Assembly (NCBI RefSeq): GCF_018785315.1
Contig: NZ_WQPN01000068.1
Location: 1-38,262, forward strand
DNA from: Clostridium sp. MCC353
Lineage (GTDB): Bacteria; Bacillota; Clostridia; Lachnospirales; Lachnospiraceae
Reading direction: 5' to 3'
Length of the DNA stretch: 38,262 nt
Shown in pieces: positions 8,234 through 16,466 of this stretch. Both the position numbers and the translations under genes were made by a program. Numbering within the stretch: the first letter of the stretch is position 1; the number at the start of each line of letters is the position of its first letter. The notes under the pieces are model-generated. The model worked only from the letters and a program-made list of their open reading frames with translations. It made no database searches and was not told the origin of the DNA.

Positions 8234-9901
8234 ATGAGAAAGATTACAGCGTTAACAACAGCAGTTCTTATGGCGGTATCTGTATTGGCGGGCTGTTCAA
8301 AACCGACGGCGAATCCGACGGCAGCGGGGGGAACCACTTCCGCGGCATCAACGGCTGCGGAAAAAACGGAGGATACTACGGCGGCAGCAGAGGCGTCCAG
8401 AGCGGAAACAGCGGCAGCAGGAGAGGTGGAAGTGACCGACGGAGGCATTTTAAAGGTGGGCGTCCGGGCTTCTTTGTCCTGTATCGGATATCCGGGTAAA
8501 ATCGCAACCCAGCAGGAACAGATGGCGGCCTGCCCGGCGATCGAGACATTGGGCCGTTTAAAAGATGATGGGGAAATCGAACCCTGGCTTCTGGAATCCT
8601 ATGAAGAGAAACCTGATGAGAATAAAATCGTGTTCCATCTCCGCCCGGATGTGAAGTTTACGGACGGAACTCCTTTTGACGCGGACGCGGTGATCTGGAA
8701 TATGCAGACCACTATGGAAGCAAAGAAAAAGAAATTCAACTGTGATCTGGAATTTGTTAAAGTGGACGACCTGACGGTGGAGCTTCAGCTTTCCCAATGG
8801 GATAATTCCCTGATCGACTGGTTTACATACAGTTCCGGCGGTTACATGGCGTCTCCGGCCCACATTCAAAAATTCGAAAAGGTGGAAGAAGCTTATATGT
8901 CGCCGGTGGGCACAGGGCCTTTTAAGCTGGCTTCTTATGACAACGACGTGAAGCTGGTATTTGAGAAAAATGAAGACTACTGGGGAACCAGCCATTTAGA
9001 CGGAATCGAATTCTATCTGTTCTCTGATGTTGCCACCATTACGGCCGCAATGCAGACTGGAGAAATCGACGTGGTGCTGGGAGCCGACGCGGATTGTGCG
9101 GAAACCATGATAAAAGAAGGCTACAAATGGGTGAGCCGTGAGCTTCCTACAGGAAACTCCATCACATTTGCCCGTGTAACCAGCAATAACCCGGATCTCC
9201 CTACCTATGATTTAAAAGTGCGCCAGGCTCTGGCTTATGGAGTTGACTTTGACGCGATTACAAAACCATATTCCTCAAAGGGAACTTATGTGAGAACCAA
9301 CCAATGGCAGAACCCGACTTCCTGGGCTTATAACGAAGAGGTAAAGGGATATCCTTACGATGTGGAAAAGGCCAAAGCCCTTCTTGCTGAAGCGGGATAT
9401 GGGGACGGCTTCACGTTAGAGGCTTATGTAGTTGCGACCAACGCGACCAACAAGCAGATCGTTGAGATGATGCAGGCATACTGGTCACAGATCGGCGTTA
9501 CCCTGAACATCAATCTGATTGAGCAGACGGTTATGAATGAAAAAACCATGACGGGGTGGGACGGACTTGTCATCGGCGGAAGCGCCGGTGAGAGCAAGAA
9601 TGCGGTGAACTGGATGAACGCATTTACGGAAGGCAGCGGCGTGCGCTATGCCTGTGACAACCTGGATATACCGGAACTGAGAGAAATCGGGGAAAGAGCC
9701 CTGACAGCCACGGACAGAGAAGGAATGACGGCTGATTTAAAAGAAATGCAGAAAGTCATCATTGACGATTACTGCGCTATGATGCCGATCTATGCAAACA
9801 GCAAGGATACGTTTACGAAAGATTATGTGTTTGATACCTATATGGGATATTACCACTCTTCGCAGTGGTATCCGGAATCTGCATGGATGAGCGCCCATTA
9901 A
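8234..9901 (+). CDS. Oligopeptide/dipeptide ABC transporter, substrate-binding lipoprotein
   Basis: Family-5 extracellular solute-binding protein, 555 aa. ATG 8234 follows GGAGG; an in-frame ATG 25 codons upstream has no proper signal sequence behind it. The N-terminus is a lipoprotein signal (MRKITALTTAVLMAV ... VLAGC), then an Ala/Thr-rich flexible linker of about 40 residues. The binding fold shows the conserved LRPDVKFTDGTPFDADAV block and YDVEKAKALLAEAG near the end. The ligand may be a peptide, but family-5 proteins also bind nickel, heme or sugars, so it is not fixed by sequence. It is followed by permeases and ATPase in the standard order. The large hairpin after its stop may raise its mRNA level over the permeases. 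Confidence 0.92.
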   Translation: MRKITALTTAVLMAVSVLAGCSKPTANPTAAGGTTSAASTAAEKTEDTTAAAEASRAETAAAGEVEVTDGGILKVGVRASLSCIGYPGKIATQQEQMAACPAIETLGRLKDDGEIEPWLLESYEEKPDENKIVFHLRPDVKFTDGTPFDADAVIWNMQTTMEAKKKKFNCDLEFVKVDDLTVELQLSQWDNSLIDWFTYSSGGYMASPAHIQKFEKVEEAYMSPVGTGPFKLASYDNDVKLVFEKNEDYWGTSHLDGIEFYLFSDVATITAAMQTGEIDVVLGADADCAETMIKEGYKWVSRELPTGNSITFARVTSNNPDLPTYDLKVRQALAYGVDFDAITKPYSSKGTYVRTNQWQNPTSWAYNEEVKGYPYDVEKAKALLAEAGYGDGFTLEAYVVATNATNKQIVEMMQAYWSQIGVTLNINLIEQTVMNEKTMTGWDGLVIGGSAGESKNAVNWMNAFTEGSGVRYACDNLDIPELREIGERALTATDREGMTADLKEMQKVIIDDYCAMMPIYANSKDTFTKDYVFDTYMGYYHSSQWYPESAWMSAH

Positions 9902-9904
9902 GGC

Positions 9905-10080
9905 AGGGAGGGATTTACAAGAGCAGGTGATTTACAAGAAAGGGTGATTTACAAGAAGGGTGATTTACAAGAAGGGTGAAGGGATTTTCGAAAAAGCCTT
10001 CACCCTTTGTGTAAATAGTCCTTTGTGTAAAAATCCCTTACTGAAAAATCACCTTTCATATAAATAGCCCTTCATATAAA
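9905..10080 (+). repeat. Repeat-rich palindromic spacer between binding-protein and permease genes
   Basis: The left side has three copies of a 16-bp unit (GGTGATTTACAAGAA, from 9926 to about 9973). The right side contains inverted versions (CTTTGTGTAAA, about 10004-10030). At the centre is the hairpin core GGGATTTTCGAAAAAGCC (9981-9998), flanked by GGGTGAA / TTCACCC. The whole forms a long imperfect stem. Such structures between binding-protein and permease genes often protect the upstream mRNA, which fits here but is inference. Confidence 0.7.
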
Positions 10081-10098
10081 GATAGGAGGATATCAATC

Positions 10099-11052
10099 TT
10101 GACAGGATATATTCTAAAACGATTGGGCCAGTCCTGTATCGTAATTATATTAGTATCACTTTTCGCGTTTTCCCTTGTCTATCTGATGCCGGGCGATCCG
10201 GTTTATGCTCTGGTAGGGGAAGGTGTGGAACTGACAGAAGAAGAATATCAGGCTGAATACATCCGGCTGGGATTAGACAGGCCGGTTTATGAACGATATA
10301 TCGATTGGGTGGGGGATGTGCTTCATGGTGATCTGGGAACCTCCACCAAATACAACGAGCCGGTTTCCGCCCTGCTGTTCAGGCGTCTTCCGGTGACCAT
10401 ATTTTTAGGGGGAATCTCCCTGGTTATCAGCACTTTTATAGGGATTTTCTTCGGAATGGTGGCCGCCACCAAGCGGGGAACGGTTTGGGATATGGTTGTT
10501 ACCGTATTTTCCAATTTCGGAGCCGCCGTGCCATTGTTCTGGCTGGCGGTTGTGGGCATCTATGTATTTTCCGTTAATTTGAGATGGCTTCCGTCCTTTG
10601 GATTTTCTTTTCCCTGGGACGGAGATCCTTTAACCAGCTTAAAACAACTGGTGCTTCCGGTTCTGGCAATGAGCGTGGGTACGATTTCATCCACCACAAG
10701 GCAGACCCGTTCCAGCATGCTGGAAGTGATCGGCCTGGATTACATCCGGGCCACCCGGGCTAAAGGAGTGAAAGAGGGAAATGTGATCCGCCGCCATGCT
10801 CTGCCAAATGCCCTGATTCCGGTTGTAACCCTGATTGGAATGAATTTCAGGCATCTGGTAGCCGGTTCTGTGGCCAGCGAGAAGGTGTTCAATATTCCGG
10901 GAATGGGACAGCTTTTGACCACGGCTGTGTTTGGCCGTGATGTGGCTGTAACACAGGCCTGCATTCTCATTATCGCCATTGTGGTGTCAGTGGCAAATTT
11001 GGTTGTGGACATTTCATACGGAATCATTGACCCGAGAATCCGGGTGCAGTGA
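10099..11052 (+). CDS. Oligopeptide/dipeptide ABC transporter permease (DppB/OppB type)
   Basis: First membrane subunit, 317 aa, about six membrane segments. The start is TTG 10099, eight bases after AGGAGGA; no ATG is better placed. The N-terminus MTGYILKRLGQSCIVI and the block VYLMPGDPV are typical of DppB/OppB. The ATPase-coupling EAA loop is visible as DYIRATRAKGVKEGNVIRRH at about residues 213-232. It ends with the usual FNIPGMGQLL and IIDPRIRVQ. It works with the next permease as a heterodimer. Confidence 0.93.
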   Translation: MTGYILKRLGQSCIVIILVSLFAFSLVYLMPGDPVYALVGEGVELTEEEYQAEYIRLGLDRPVYERYIDWVGDVLHGDLGTSTKYNEPVSALLFRRLPVTIFLGGISLVISTFIGIFFGMVAATKRGTVWDMVVTVFSNFGAAVPLFWLAVVGIYVFSVNLRWLPSFGFSFPWDGDPLTSLKQLVLPVLAMSVGTISSTTRQTRSSMLEVIGLDYIRATRAKGVKEGNVIRRHALPNALIPVVTLIGMNFRHLVAGSVASEKVFNIPGMGQLLTTAVFGRDVAVTQACILIIAIVVSVANLVVDISYGIIDPRIRVQ

Positions 11053-11065
11053 CAGGGTTAACCGG

Positions 11066-11112
11066 TAAAATGAAGCGCAGTATCTGCGCATAAAACGCTC
11101 TGGCGTGGAGGA
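11066..11112 (+). repeat. Hairpin plus ribosome-binding-site cassette (type 1), before the second permease
   Basis: AAGCGCAGTATCTGCGCA, then AAAACGCTCTGGCG, then TGGAGGA supplies the ribosome binding site of the next gene. Two related sequences lie at 35591-35632 and 35656-35704, the latter also ending in TGGAGGA. It is therefore a dispersed cassette, not just a local leader. It includes a perfect GCGCAG/CTGCGC stem. Confidence 0.6.
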
Positions 11113-11117
11113 AAAAT

Positions 11118-11984
11118 ATGGACGAAAAAGCGTATAAAATCAAAAAAATAAAAAGTTTTATCCGGCGGCTGTTCCGCCGCCGCATCGTAATTTATGGAGC
11201 GGCCATCGTGTTTTTTTTCATCGTTGTGGCCATATTCGCGCCCTTTCTGGCCCCTTATGACCCTTATGCCATTGATCCCACAAATTCTATGGCACAGCCG
11301 TCCGCAGCCCATCTTCTGGGCACGGACAACATCGGCCGGGACGTGCTGAGCAGGATCATTTACGGCACCAGAACCTCTCTGCTGATCGGCATTGTGGCGG
11401 TTATGATATCCGCTGTCTGCGGGATCATTCTGGGAATGCTGTCCGGTTATATCGGCGGTACGGTGGACACGGTGATTTCCAGATGCATGGAAGCCCTGAT
11501 GGCCATTCCAAATACCATGCTGGCCCTCACATTGGGCCTGGTTTTAGGGGGAGGGCTTACCAACCTGATGATCATTCTGGGGATTTCCACGATTCCCACC
11601 TATACCCGTATGATGAGGGGACAGGTAATGTCCATCCGCGGGGCGGATTATATCATGGCGGCCGAAGTGGTGGGGGTAAAACGGGTGAAAATCATGTTTT
11701 CCCATGTGCTTCCCAACTGTATGTCGCCCTTAATCGTGCTTCTGACCCGTAATATCGGCACCACGATCCTGGCGGAATCCAGCCTGAGCTTTCTCGGACT
11801 GGGAATCAACCCGCCTATGGCTTCCTGGGGGGGCATGGTGAATGACGGTTATACCAGGCTGATTGCCAATCCGGCCTTCGGCCTGGCGCCGGGAATCTGC
11901 GTGCTGCTTCTGGTTATGGGCTTTAACATTTTCGGCGACGGCCTGAGAGACGTTTTGGATCCAAGGCTGAGGGGATCTATTTAG
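11118..11984 (+). CDS. Oligopeptide/dipeptide ABC transporter permease (DppC/OppC type)
   Basis: Second membrane subunit, 288 aa. It has a short basic N-terminus (KKIKSFIRRLFRRR), one membrane segment, then the DppC block HLLGTDNIGRDVLSRIIYG at about residue 60. The EAA loop is ADYIMAAEVVGVKRVKIMF near 176-194. The end LRDVLDPRLRGSI is diagnostic of the family. Its ribosome binding site comes from the dispersed cassette just upstream. Confidence 0.93.
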   Translation: MDEKAYKIKKIKSFIRRLFRRRIVIYGAAIVFFFIVVAIFAPFLAPYDPYAIDPTNSMAQPSAAHLLGTDNIGRDVLSRIIYGTRTSLLIGIVAVMISAVCGIILGMLSGYIGGTVDTVISRCMEALMAIPNTMLALTLGLVLGGGLTNLMIILGISTIPTYTRMMRGQVMSIRGADYIMAAEVVGVKRVKIMFSHVLPNCMSPLIVLLTRNIGTTILAESSLSFLGLGINPPMASWGGMVNDGYTRLIANPAFGLAPGICVLLLVMGFNIFGDGLRDVLDPRLRGSI

Positions 11985-12007
11985 ATCTATTTAGGAGGAA
12001 AACACAG

Positions 12008-14023
12008 ATGAGTCATTTATATGAAATCAATGATCTGATGGTGACATTTACCAATGAAGAGGGCAGATCCATAGCCGTGAACGGCGTTTCCTTCTATTTG
12101 GACAAAGGGGAAATCATCAGTTTTGTGGGGGAGAGCGGTTCGGGAAAGAGCGTGACCCAGTTGGCAGGCATCCAGTTGATCGCGTCCCCGCCAGGGAAAA
12201 TCGAAAGCGGAACCGTGATGCTGGAAGGCGAAAATCTGTTGAAATATAAGCAGAACGGCCCTGAAATGCAGAAGATACGGGGCGGAAAAATCGGCATGAT
12301 CTTTCAGGAACCCATGACCAGCTTAGACCCGGTCAAAACCATTGGATACCAGCTTATGGAATCCATTCTGCTCCACCATAAATGCACCAAAGCGGAGGCG
12401 GAGGAAAAAGCGGCCGGGCTATTGACCGACGTGGGGATACCGGACGCCAAAACACGTTTAAACGACTATCCCCACCAGTTTTCAGGCGGCATGCGCCAGA
12501 GAATCATGATCGCCATCGCCATTTCCGGTGATCCGGAAATCATCATCGCCGATGAGCCCACCACGGCCCTGGATGTGACCACCCAGGCGCAGATTCTGGA
12601 TCTTTTGCAGGAAATATCCCAAAAGAGGGGGACGGCCCTGCTGATCGTGACCCACAATCTGGGTATTGTGGCCCGGTATGCACAGAGAATTTATGTTATG
12701 TATGCGGGAAATGTGGTGGAATCCGGCAGGGCGGAGGATATCTTTGCAGATCCCTGCCACCCGTATACGAGAGGGCTTTTAAAAGCGGTTCCAAGGCTGG
12801 ATGATTCCCGGGACAGAAAGCTGATCCCCATCGAAGGCACGCCCATTAACCCGTCCAACCGTCCCAAGGGCTGTCCCTTTGCCAACCGGTGTAAATACCA
12901 TGGAAGCAAATGTCCCATGGACCGGGAGCCGGAACTGGTTTTGGTGGGAGAAAACGGGCATTTCAGCGCCTGTGCCATGAGCCGTGAAGAGCTGGACGCA
13001 TTTGACAGCCGGGAGAAAGAGGAAGAACTGGACCGGAGTAAGGAAGTCGGGGATACTCTTTTGAGCGTGAAAGATTTGAAGGTTTATTTTGATATCAGGA
13101 AAGGGCTTTTTAAACGGAAAACCGGGGATTTAAAGGTGATAGAAGGGGTATCTTTCGACTTGAAGAAGGGGGAGACCATTGGGCTTGTGGGAGAATCCGG
13201 CTGCGGGAAAACCACGGTTGCCAAAAGCATTTTACAGCTCTATCCTCAGGCGAAGGGGCAGATTCTGTTTGACGGGAAAGATATGAAGCAGCTTTCCGGG
13301 GAAGAGCTGAGAAAAGAGCGGAAGAATATCCAGATGATCTTCCAGGACCCTTACAGTTCCCTGAATCCGAGAAAGACGGTGGGACAGATGATTGGGGAGC
13401 CGTTAAAGACCCATGGGCTGGTGAAGTCCAGCCAGGAATATTTTGCCCGGGTGGATGAGCTGATGCGCCTGGTGGGGCTGGACCCGTCCATGAAGGAGCG
13501 GTATGCCCATGAATTTTCCGGCGGACAGAGGCAGCGTGTGGGGATTGCCAGGGCCTTAGCCAGCGATCCTAAACTGATCGTGTGCGATGAGCCGATTTCT
13601 GCATTGGACGTGTCCATTCAGGCCCAGATCATCAATCTGCTGGAAGAGCTGCAGCAGAAAATGGGGCTGACCTATATTTTCATCGCCCATGATCTGTCTG
13701 TGGTGAAGCATATCAGCGATGTAATCGCGGTGATGTATCTGGGGAAAATTGTGGAAATAGCTCCTTGTGAAGAACTGTACCATAATCCCCAGCACCCTTA
13801 TACTAAGGCCCTGCTGGCGGCTATTCCGATTCCCGACCCTGCGGTGGAGAAAAACAGGGAAAAGGTGGAGATACGGGGAGAGGTTCCCAGCGTGATGAAA
13901 CGGCCCGCAGGATGCAGTTTCAGCGACCGCTGTCCTCATGCTACGGATAAATGCAGGCAGGAAATGCCGGAGTATGTGGAGAGCCGGAATGGGCATTATA
14001 CGGCTTGTTATTTTGTTTCATAA
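12008..14023 (+). CDS. Fused double ATPase of the oligopeptide ABC transporter (DppD-DppF fusion)
   Basis: One 671-aa polypeptide carries two complete ATPases that are separate proteins in most Opp/Dpp systems. First half: Walker A GESGSGKS at about 41-48, signature FSGGMRQR near 158, Walker B IIADEPTTALD near 178, and the C-terminal cysteine cluster CPFANRCKYHGSKC near 288. A charged linker follows at about 330-350. Second half: Walker A GESGCGKT near 395, signature FSGGQRQR near 503, Walker B LIVCDEPISALD near 521, and a second cysteine cluster CSFSDRCPHATDKC near 637. All key residues are present in both halves, so both sites should work. It starts after TAGGAGGA and is the last gene of the operon. 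Confidence 0.93.
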   Translation: MSHLYEINDLMVTFTNEEGRSIAVNGVSFYLDKGEIISFVGESGSGKSVTQLAGIQLIASPPGKIESGTVMLEGENLLKYKQNGPEMQKIRGGKIGMIFQEPMTSLDPVKTIGYQLMESILLHHKCTKAEAEEKAAGLLTDVGIPDAKTRLNDYPHQFSGGMRQRIMIAIAISGDPEIIIADEPTTALDVTTQAQILDLLQEISQKRGTALLIVTHNLGIVARYAQRIYVMYAGNVVESGRAEDIFADPCHPYTRGLLKAVPRLDDSRDRKLIPIEGTPINPSNRPKGCPFANRCKYHGSKCPMDREPELVLVGENGHFSACAMSREELDAFDSREKEEELDRSKEVGDTLLSVKDLKVYFDIRKGLFKRKTGDLKVIEGVSFDLKKGETIGLVGESGCGKTTVAKSILQLYPQAKGQILFDGKDMKQLSGEELRKERKNIQMIFQDPYSSLNPRKTVGQMIGEPLKTHGLVKSSQEYFARVDELMRLVGLDPSMKERYAHEFSGGQRQRVGIARALASDPKLIVCDEPISALDVSIQAQIINLLEELQQKMGLTYIFIAHDLSVVKHISDVIAVMYLGKIVEIAPCEELYHNPQHPYTKALLAAIPIPDPAVEKNREKVEIRGEVPSVMKRPAGCSFSDRCPHATDKCRQEMPEYVESRNGHYTACYFVS

Positions 14024-14042
14024 AGACGGCTGGCTCTTGGAA

Positions 14043-14211
14043 ATGAAAAATTGCAACAGTTCAGACGGCTAATCTTTTTGACCGAAAAAGCCGGTCAAGA
14101 AGCATCGGATGTCCATCCGATGTGAAAAGTGACAGAGAAAGCGGCTTACAAGCGAGCTTGACGCTGCTTTCTCCATCAATTTTCCCGCCGTCTGAACTGT
14201 TATGAAAAATT
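14043..14211. mobile_element. MITE-like structured insertion with flanking 10-bp direct repeats
   Basis: A 15-bp perfect terminal inverted repeat (14055-14069 and 14187-14201; AACAGTTCAGACGGC) is bounded by direct repeats ATGAAAAATT (14043-14052 and 14202-14211) that look like a target duplication. Inside are three further hairpins: GACCG...CGGTC (14080-14095), CATCGGATG/CATCCGATG (14103-14122) and GAGAAAGC.GC/GC.GCTTTCTC (about 14136-14173). The predicted fold is a four-way junction. It has no coding capacity, so it would have to be mobilised in trans. It separates the peptide transporter operon from the esterase gene. Confidence 0.6.
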
Positions 14212-14230
14212 CTGTTAAAGATAGAAAACA

Positions 14231-14255
14231 GCCGTAAAAACGGCGGAAAGAGAGG
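14231..14255 (+). promoter_or_regulatory. Hairpin plus ribosome-binding-site cassette (type 2), before the esterase
   Basis: GCCGTAAAAACGGC (a 5-bp stem with AAAA loop) is followed by GGAAAGAGAGG, the ribosome binding site of the next gene. It resembles GCCGCTAAAGCGGC plus GGATGGAGAGG before the potassium regulator gene (4773-4890). Confidence 0.5.
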
Positions 14256-14260
14256 TATTC

Positions 14261-15970
14261 ATGATGGAGATAAAACAATTTCCGGCGGATGTGTCGGGCT
14301 TTTATGAAGAAATTGATCCTGATGATATTTACCGTACCCAGCTTACCGGATTATTTGAACGCCGGTTAGATGTCGGAGGCGTTCCCCGCGCCAAGACATT
14401 TTATATATACATACCGGAACGCTGTTATCATAGTGGCCCTGCTGCGGTTCTGATCCCTTCGGAGGGGCAGGCCGTGGTGGAGTTCCTGGTACAGAGCGGG
14501 TGGAAGGAGACTGCGGACCGGGAAGGCATTCTTTTGCAGATTGCGGCTCCGGGGGAAGATTACGAATATGTGCAGGCATTGGAGACCATGGTCCGGGACC
14601 GGACTTATTATAACATCAACAAAGCCTATGTCTATCTGGCCGGTTATGGCACAGGGGCCAGGCTGGCCCAGATGCTGGCTTTGGAAGTGCCCTCCCATTT
14701 TGCGGGAGCGGTGTGCGCAGGCGATTACGGGGTGGAAGAGGAACTGCTCAAGGAGTGGGGGGACCGTCCGTCCGACTATGATTTCATGCCCATGAGGGAG
14801 GTTCCGCTGCCCATGTGCCTGCTTTCCTGCCCGGAAACCGGGGAAGAAAAAGCGGCTCAGGAGAGGGCGGCATGTTATTGGAAACAGGCCAATTTGTCCC
14901 GGGAAAAGCCTTATGAGCAGGACGGCCTTACCGTATATCTGGCGAAAGAGGACACAAATGCGTCTCTAATCGAGGAAATAGCCGGCGCGCCTCTCATTTT
15001 GGGAAATATGAAGACTGATGAGGTGATGGGAAAAGCGGACTGGATCTGGGAACTGGTATCCCGCTATACCAGAACCACGGGCATTGCCAACGGCCACCTT
15101 CGCCCAAGGCGGTCATTAAAAGCCTGGGGAGCGGAGAGAAGGACCATCCGGGTTGACCAGTATTTGAGGGACTGGGTGGAATATATCCCGTCTAAGGTGA
15201 AACGTGATCCCGGTTATAAAGCGCCGGTGGTGGTCTGTTTCCACGGCGGAGGCAACCGGAATGAGCCGATGATGGCTTCCACCGAATGGGTTAAGGTGGC
15301 GGAGGCCAGGAACTTCATCGCTTTGTTCCCGGCCGGTTCCATGCGCCGCATGGCGGATAAGGGCTGGATGCCTCATCCTGCCTGGAATTCAGGCCGCGTC
15401 GGGGATATCATGGACGATGAAAAACTGGTGAAAATGATGCTGGAAGACGTATTTTCCCGCTTTAACGTGGACCGTTCCAGAGTATACGCCAACGGCCATT
15501 CCATGGGCGCCTGCATGTGCCAGAGGGCCATTCTCGCCCTGCCGGAGTATTTTACCGCAGGAGCGTCCACGGGAGGGGTGCTCAAAGGCGGGTTCTTCGG
15601 GTATTTTGATACGGAGGGCGTGAAGGAAAACTGTAAAATGCCCCTCTGGATGGTCATGGGTGAAAATGACTACAACGGCGGCACCTATGAAAACCCGGCC
15701 AACTTCACAAAGGTGAATGCCGAGTATTGGACGAAGCGGAATGAAACCCAGCCGGTGGATGAACCGCTTACCTACCGTAACGGATTGTATTATCATAAAG
15801 TCTATTTGAATAAGCAGGGTGTCCCCATGGTTCAGTTTACCACGGTGGATTATAAGCCCCACTGCTGTACAGCGCAGGATTCCTGGTTTTTTTATGATGA
15901 ATGGTTCTCTAAGTTCAGCAGGAGGGAAGACGGGACGCTGGTTTATCTGAATGGGGTTGAGGTGAAGTAA
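14261..15970 (+). CDS. Two-domain esterase of the PHB-depolymerase/LpqC type (N-terminal domain degenerate)
   Basis: Predicted cytoplasmic alpha/beta hydrolase, 569 aa, no signal peptide, about twice the usual domain length. The C-terminal half (about 305-560) shows a full set: oxyanion region VVVCFHGGGNRNE, nucleophile elbow NGHSMGACM (Ser about 412), an acidic candidate in MGENDYNGG, and a late His in YKPHCC. The N-terminal half (about 30-290) has a similar layout, but its elbow reads AGYGTGA, so the nucleophile Ser is missing (Gly in its place). This suggests duplication with one dead domain, possibly for substrate binding. The natural substrate is unknown; feruloyl or acetyl-xylan type esters or polyester oligomers are known for the family. 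A structured insertion and hairpin leader precede it. Confidence 0.8.
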   Translation: MMEIKQFPADVSGFYEEIDPDDIYRTQLTGLFERRLDVGGVPRAKTFYIYIPERCYHSGPAAVLIPSEGQAVVEFLVQSGWKETADREGILLQIAAPGEDYEYVQALETMVRDRTYYNINKAYVYLAGYGTGARLAQMLALEVPSHFAGAVCAGDYGVEEELLKEWGDRPSDYDFMPMREVPLPMCLLSCPETGEEKAAQERAACYWKQANLSREKPYEQDGLTVYLAKEDTNASLIEEIAGAPLILGNMKTDEVMGKADWIWELVSRYTRTTGIANGHLRPRRSLKAWGAERRTIRVDQYLRDWVEYIPSKVKRDPGYKAPVVVCFHGGGNRNEPMMASTEWVKVAEARNFIALFPAGSMRRMADKGWMPHPAWNSGRVGDIMDDEKLVKMMLEDVFSRFNVDRSRVYANGHSMGACMCQRAILALPEYFTAGASTGGVLKGGFFGYFDTEGVKENCKMPLWMVMGENDYNGGTYENPANFTKVNAEYWTKRNETQPVDEPLTYRNGLYYHKVYLNKQGVPMVQFTTVDYKPHCCTAQDSWFFYDEWFSKFSRREDGTLVYLNGVEVK

Positions 15971-15990
15971 AGAAAAGGGATTTATTGGCG

Positions 15991-16385
15991 AAAGTTACGC
16001 AGAAAAACGGGGCGAGACGGCGGAGGCTGGGCTGGGCGTTTGGAACGGGCCGGGCTGGCCGGAATCCGACGGCGCCGGAAGGCAGCTTCCAACCGTAAGT
16101 GAAACTAAGGCCGCAGGAATGGAAAAAGGCGGTTCTATGCCCATTCACGGTGAACTCTTTATGGACTTCACCGTGAATGGGCATCTCAGAAACTGATTCG
16201 GTTTTCAGTTTCTGCCCGTCTTTTTCCATCCCTGCGGCCTAAGTTTCACTACACGATTTCCAGATGCCTTCCGGCGCCGTCGGATTCCGGCCAGCCCGGC
16301 CCGTTCCAAACGCCCAGCCCAGCCTCCGCCGCCTCGCCCCGTTTTTCCGCTGGTTTTTTCATGGGATGGGGAATTTAACATCAAC
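15991..16385 (-). repeat. Long palindromic element, copy B (reverse orientation)
   Basis: The arm 15999-16084 pairs with 16265-16350 over 86 bp with two mismatches. The inner stem (about 16090-16131 with 16214-16256) closes on two hairpins: 16138-16183 (stem TGCCCATTCACGGTGAA / TTCACCGTGAATGGGCA) and 16187-16214 (CAGAAACTGA / TCAGTTTCTG). The order of the two hairpins and the flanks (AGTTACGCAG on the left, TTTAACATCAACCC on the right) show that it is inverted relative to copies A and C. The arms give the same peptide in both directions, which explains the matching spurious reading frames across it. Confidence 0.85.
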
Positions 16386-16421
16386 CCTCAAGGGATTTTC
16401 GAAAATGCCTTCACGCTTTAC
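16381..16421. repeat. Short hairpin-family member beside copy B
   Basis: ATCAACCCTCAA, then the core GGGATTTTCGAAAATGCC (16392-16409), then TTCACGCTT. The core matches the perfect version at 17672-17689 and the array before tctC. Here the arms no longer pair well. Confidence 0.55.
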
Positions 16422-16466
16422 TTTAAAAATTGTATGCCTTCTTTCCTAATAAGCGGTCTTTACATT

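Noticed and set aside
15915-16449. Two reading frames on opposite strands giving the same peptide (…GFRPARPVPNAQPSL…)
   Set aside because: They are produced by the two complementary arms of palindromic copy B. Copies A and C do not encode a similar peptide, so this is structure, not a gene.
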